Source of the DNA: Humimonas sp964465015
Lineage (GTDB): Bacteria; Gemmatimonadota; Gemmatimonadetes; Palauibacterales; Palauibacteraceae
Length of the DNA stretch: 7,651 nucleotides
NCBI GenBank assembly: GCA_964465015.1
Contig: CAYXHP010000094.1
Span: forward strand, 1 to 7,651
Direction: 5' to 3'
Part shown: positions 4,977-7,651 of the stretch, piece by piece
How the letters are laid out: every line of letters begins with the position of its first letter
Numbering within the stretch: position 1 is the stretch's first letter
Position numbers and translations under genes: made by a program
The notes under the pieces: generated by a model
What the model saw: the letters and a program-made list of their open reading frames with translations, nothing else
Told to the model about the DNA's origin: nothing
Databases searched by the model: none

Positions 4977-7651
4977 TCAGCCGTGCGCCTTCGCCTTCAC
5001 CTCCTCGAGCCAGTTCTGCACCAGGATGAGCTGCTGGTCGGCGTTGCCCCCGCTTCCCACCAGGCGGGCCATGAGGAAGCGCTGGTCGCCGGGCGCGATG
5101 TCCCACTGGCAGCACCAGTTCGGGATCGCGTACCGGGCCGGGTCCAGGTGGAAGAGGACCTTGCCCGTCCCCGGGCTGAACGTCGGCTTCGTCCGGACGC
5201 CCACGTCGACCACGTCCGTGTTGGCGTTGACGTAGAAGAGCTCGCGGCCGCTGTGCGCCCACAGCGGGCCGCTTCCTCCGTCGGTCGAGATCTGCCACTT
5301 GCCCTCGTTCACGTCGGGGAAGGGCCGCACGAACACGTTCTCCTGTCCGGTCTCGCTGGACACGTAGGCGATCCAGCGCGAGTCCGGGGAGATCTGGGGG
5401 TCCACCACGTCGTAGTCGGCCCCCGCCTTGATGAGAGCCCGGGCGGTGTCGTCTCCGGGGCGCGCCAGGAGGATGCTGCGGCCTCCGCGGGCGGCCGGCG
5501 TCCCGGCGGTGCGCAGCACGAGCCACTTGCCGTCCGGGGACCAGGAGACCTGGGCTGGCTCTCTCGAGGACGCGTACAGGAGCGACGCCTCCCCGACGCC
5601 ATCGGCGCGCTTGGTCCACGTCCGCACCCGCGTCGTATCGTGCACGGGCCGCGTCGAGGCGAAGGTCACCGAGCGTCCGTCGGGCGACCAGTGCGGCCAG
5701 TAGTCGTCCGCCGAGTCGAACGTGAGCCGCGAGAGCGGGCCGTGCGGCAGCTGCTTGATCCAGATGTTCTCGCCGGCGGCGGTCTGGATCACGGCGGCGA
5801 ACCGCTGGCCGTCGGGGGACAGGGTCCATTGCCCGTTTTCGCCGCCGTGATCGAACGTCCACGAGGAGTCCACGGGGGTGGCCGCGCCCGTGCGCGTGAC
5901 CCAGACGAACTGGTCCAGGCTCGAGCCGGCCGCGCCGCTCATCATGAGGAGCGTCCCGCTGCGCGAGAGCGCGAACTTCGCGAACGCGCCCCCGTCCACC
6001 TTCACGCCCCGGAGGAGCGGGACGGCCGGGCCGGTCGTCTCGAGCGACTTCAGGTCGAAGGGGGCCGCGAGCACGCTCCCGTCCGTCCGGACGTACACGA
6101 GCTGGCCGAGGGACGTGTAGTCCGCCAGGACGGCGCCGCTCACCACCCGGTGCGCCTTCCCCGAGCGCAGGTCGAGCGCCCAGATGTCCTGGACGTGCTG
6201 ACAGTCGAAGTCGCAGACCGTGAACAGCACGCCCCTGGAGTCGGGCAGCGCCCGGGGGGAGATGTCGTAGCGCCCCATCGGCGGCGCCCACACGGAGTCG
6301 GCCGTGCCGCCGCCGGCCGGGATCCGGCGCAGCCGCCACTTCGAGTCCGCGTAGACGATCGTCCCATCGGCCAGCCAGGCGGCCCCGGTCGACACACCGC
6401 TCGTGGAGTCGGCGAGGGCGATCGAGGTGCCTCCCCCGATCGGGATCTTGCGGAGCTGGGGGCCGCCACCACCGGGAGACAGGTACAGGACCCACTGCCC
6501 GTCCGGTGAGAAGGAGGGCGCGACGGCCCCGTCGGTGCCCGCGAGCGCGGTCGGCTCGACCTGGTCGCGGCGCTTCACCCACAGCCGCTGTCCGCTGGAG
6601 CTGACGCCGGGGCCCACGTACACGATCGACGAGCCGTCGGGGGCCAGGGCCATCGAGGGACGCTCCGGGTCGACCGGCTGCTGGCCGGGCGTGAAGGCCA
6701 GCGCGTAGCGAGTCACCGGCGCGGGCGCGGCCGGCCGCAGGAGCGCCCAGGCCAGGCCGCCGGCCACGATCGCCAGCACCCCGGCCAGGGCGATCGATCC
6801 CACGGCGAGGCGCTTCCACCGGGAGCTCGCCCCGACCGCCCCCGCCCCGGCTCCGTGCCGGAAGCCCGGATCGGCCAGCGCCCTGGCGAACGCTCCCGCG
6901 CTCCGGAACCGGTCCGCCGGCACCTTCTCGAGCGCCCTGCGGATCGCGGCGTCCACGTTGGCCGGAACGGAGCGCCGCTGCTCCCTCACCGACGCGGGCG
7001 GCTCCGTGATGATCTTGCCCAGCACCGCCTGCGCCGTGCTCCCCGTGTGCGGCGGATCTCCGGTGAGCATCTCGTACAGCACGCACCCCAGCGCGTAGAG
7101 GTCCGTGGCCGGGCCCACGTGCGCCTCGCCCGTCGCCTGCTCCGGGCTCATGTAGTGCGGGGTGCCCAGCGAGAGTCCCGTCTCGGTGAGTCGTCCGCCG
7201 CCCGCCGCGCCCACCGCCAGCGCGATCCCGAAGTCCGAGAGCACCGGCCGGCCCGCCACCAGCAGAATGTTCGCCGGCTTCACGTCCCGGTGGACCACGC
7301 CGTGCTCGTGCGCGTACTCCAGCGCCCCGGCCACGTCGGTGGCGATCTTCACCGCCTCGTCCACGGGAAGCTGATGCTCGCGGTCGAGCTTCCCCCGCAG
7401 CGACTCTCCCTCCACGTACGGCATGACGTAGTAGAGGAACGAGTCGGCGTCGCCCGAGTCGAACAGCGGGAGGATGCCCGGGTGCTGCAGGTTGGCGGTG
7501 GTGCGGATCTCGGCCAGGAAGCGCTCGCCGCCCACCACGGCGGCCAGCTCGGGCTTGAGGACCTTGAGGGCGACCCGGCGGTCGTGCTTCAGGTCCTCGG
7601 CCAGGTAGACCGTGGCCATGCCGCCCTCGCCGAGCTCGCGCTCGATCCGGT
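4977..7651 (-). CDS. Transmembrane Ser/Thr protein kinase with PD40/TolB-like propeller (5' end missing)
   Basis: A Hanks-type (PknB-like) Ser/Thr kinase cut by the right edge. The ten residues before Met at 7619 read RIERELGEGG, the glycine-rich loop, so that Met is internal and the true start lies outside. Numbered from that Met, the catalytic features are VALKVLK (Lys19), the catalytic loop HRDVKPAN (110-117), DFGIA (129-133), and an activation segment ending GTPHYMSPEQATGE. The kinase domain ends near 250. One membrane helix lies at about 271-294, flanked by WKR inside. The remaining roughly 585 residues carry PD40/TolB-type repeats: LAPDGSSIVYV (325), FSPDGQWVLYL (370), LSPDGQRFAAV (600), WSPDGRSVTFAS (644), WSPDGKWLVLR (693) and ISPDSRWIAYVS (743). 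These probably build an outside beta-propeller. The role is likely sensing or binding a ligand and signalling inward by phosphorylation; the substrate is unknown. Such architectures are common in Gemmatimonadota and Acidobacteriota. Cysteines at 469/473 (CDFDC) and 836/837 (WCCQW) lie in the outer part. No PASTA domain is seen. Confidence 0.93.
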   Translation of the reverse strand, partial: RIERELGEGGMATVYLAEDLKHDRRVALKVLKPELAAVVGGERFLAEIRTTANLQHPGILPLFDSGDADSFLYYVMPYVEGESLRGKLDREHQLPVDEAVKIATDVAGALEYAHEHGVVHRDVKPANILLVAGRPVLSDFGIALAVGAAGGGRLTETGLSLGTPHYMSPEQATGEAHVGPATDLYALGCVLYEMLTGDPPHTGSTAQAVLGKIITEPPASVREQRRSVPANVDAAIRRALEKVPADRFRSAGAFARALADPGFRHGAGAGAVGASSRWKRLAVGSIALAGVLAIVAGGLAWALLRPAAPAPVTRYALAFTPGQQPVDPERPSMALAPDGSSIVYVGPGVSSSGQRLWVKRRDQVEPTALAGTDGAVAPSFSPDGQWVLYLSPGGGGPQLRKIPIGGGTSIALADSTSGVSTGAAWLADGTIVYADSKWRLRRIPAGGGTADSVWAPPMGRYDISPRALPDSRGVLFTVCDFDCQHVQDIWALDLRSGKAHRVVSGAVLADYTSLGQLVYVRTDGSVLAAPFDLKSLETTGPAVPLLRGVKVDGGAFAKFALSRSGTLLMMSGAAGSSLDQFVWVTRTGAATPVDSSWTFDHGGENGQWTLSPDGQRFAAVIQTAAGENIWIKQLPHGPLSRLTFDSADDYWPHWSPDGRSVTFASTRPVHDTTRVRTWTKRADGVGEASLLYASSREPAQVSWSPDGKWLVLRTAGTPAARGGRSILLARPGDDTARALIKAGADYDVVDPQISPDSRWIAYVSSETGQENVFVRPFPDVNEGKWQISTDGGSGPLWAHSGRELFYVNANTDVVDVGVRTKPTFSPGTGKVLFHLDPARYAIPNWCCQWDIAPGDQRFLMARLVGSGGNADQQLILVQNWLEEVKAKAHG

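Noticed and set aside
4983..6509. Plus-strand open frame (508 codons) opposite the kinase
   Set aside because: Antisense shadow; the kinase strand has catalytic motifs and PD40 repeats in order, while this frame has none.
4759..7086. Second long minus-strand frame (775 codons) inside the kinase gene
   Set aside because: A +1/-1 shadow of the kinase with Arg/Gly/Ala-rich composition. It contains no kinase or propeller motif, so it does not indicate a frameshift in the real gene.

Overview
The window is very GC-rich bacterial DNA with strong G/C preference at third codon positions. The gene content is a transmembrane Ser/Thr kinase with a long C-terminal run of PD40/TolB-like beta-propeller repeats, a secreted-looking SurE phosphatase, and a persulfide dioxygenase-rhodanese fusion. 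Together these suggest a soil or sediment bacterium of the Gemmatimonadota or a similar high-GC phylum such as Acidobacteriota. That assignment is inference from gene style only; the window has no rRNA or other taxonomic marker.

Layout from left to right. (1) At 2-205 (+) lies the C-terminal end of an unrecognised gene that runs off the left edge. (2) A short non-coding stretch holds two or three hairpins, including a perfect 15-bp stem at 327-359. (3) A tRNA-Gly with anticodon TCC lies at 363-435 on the minus strand, with the 15-bp stem just past its 3' end. (4) Two genes on the minus strand, read right to left, form an apparent operon: a metallo-beta-lactamase-fold persulfide dioxygenase with two rhodanese domains (2151-3698), then a RecQ-family helicase (628-2154). 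Their junction is a 4-base GTGA stop/start overlap. (5) A divergent intergenic region (3699-3923) contains a plausible promoter for the operon and an inverted repeat. (6) On the plus strand is a SurE-like 5'-nucleotidase with an N-terminal signal peptide (3924-4901). (7) Convergent with it, on the minus strand, is a membrane Ser/Thr protein kinase with PD40 repeats (4977-7651), whose first few residues lie beyond the right edge.

How the genes relate. The dioxygenase-rhodanese protein should act in sulfide/persulfide detoxification, and RecQ in DNA repair. Their close overlap suggests co-expression, but a shared function is not shown. The SurE-like protein and the kinase converge and are not co-transcribed. 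The kinase has an inside catalytic domain, one membrane helix and a probable extracytoplasmic propeller, as expected of a sensor.

I do not see a clearly new multi-gene system. The points most worth following are the exported SurE, the compact RecQ that has an HRDC domain but seems to lack the winged-helix domain, and the GTGA coupling of a sulfur-oxidation gene to a helicase gene.
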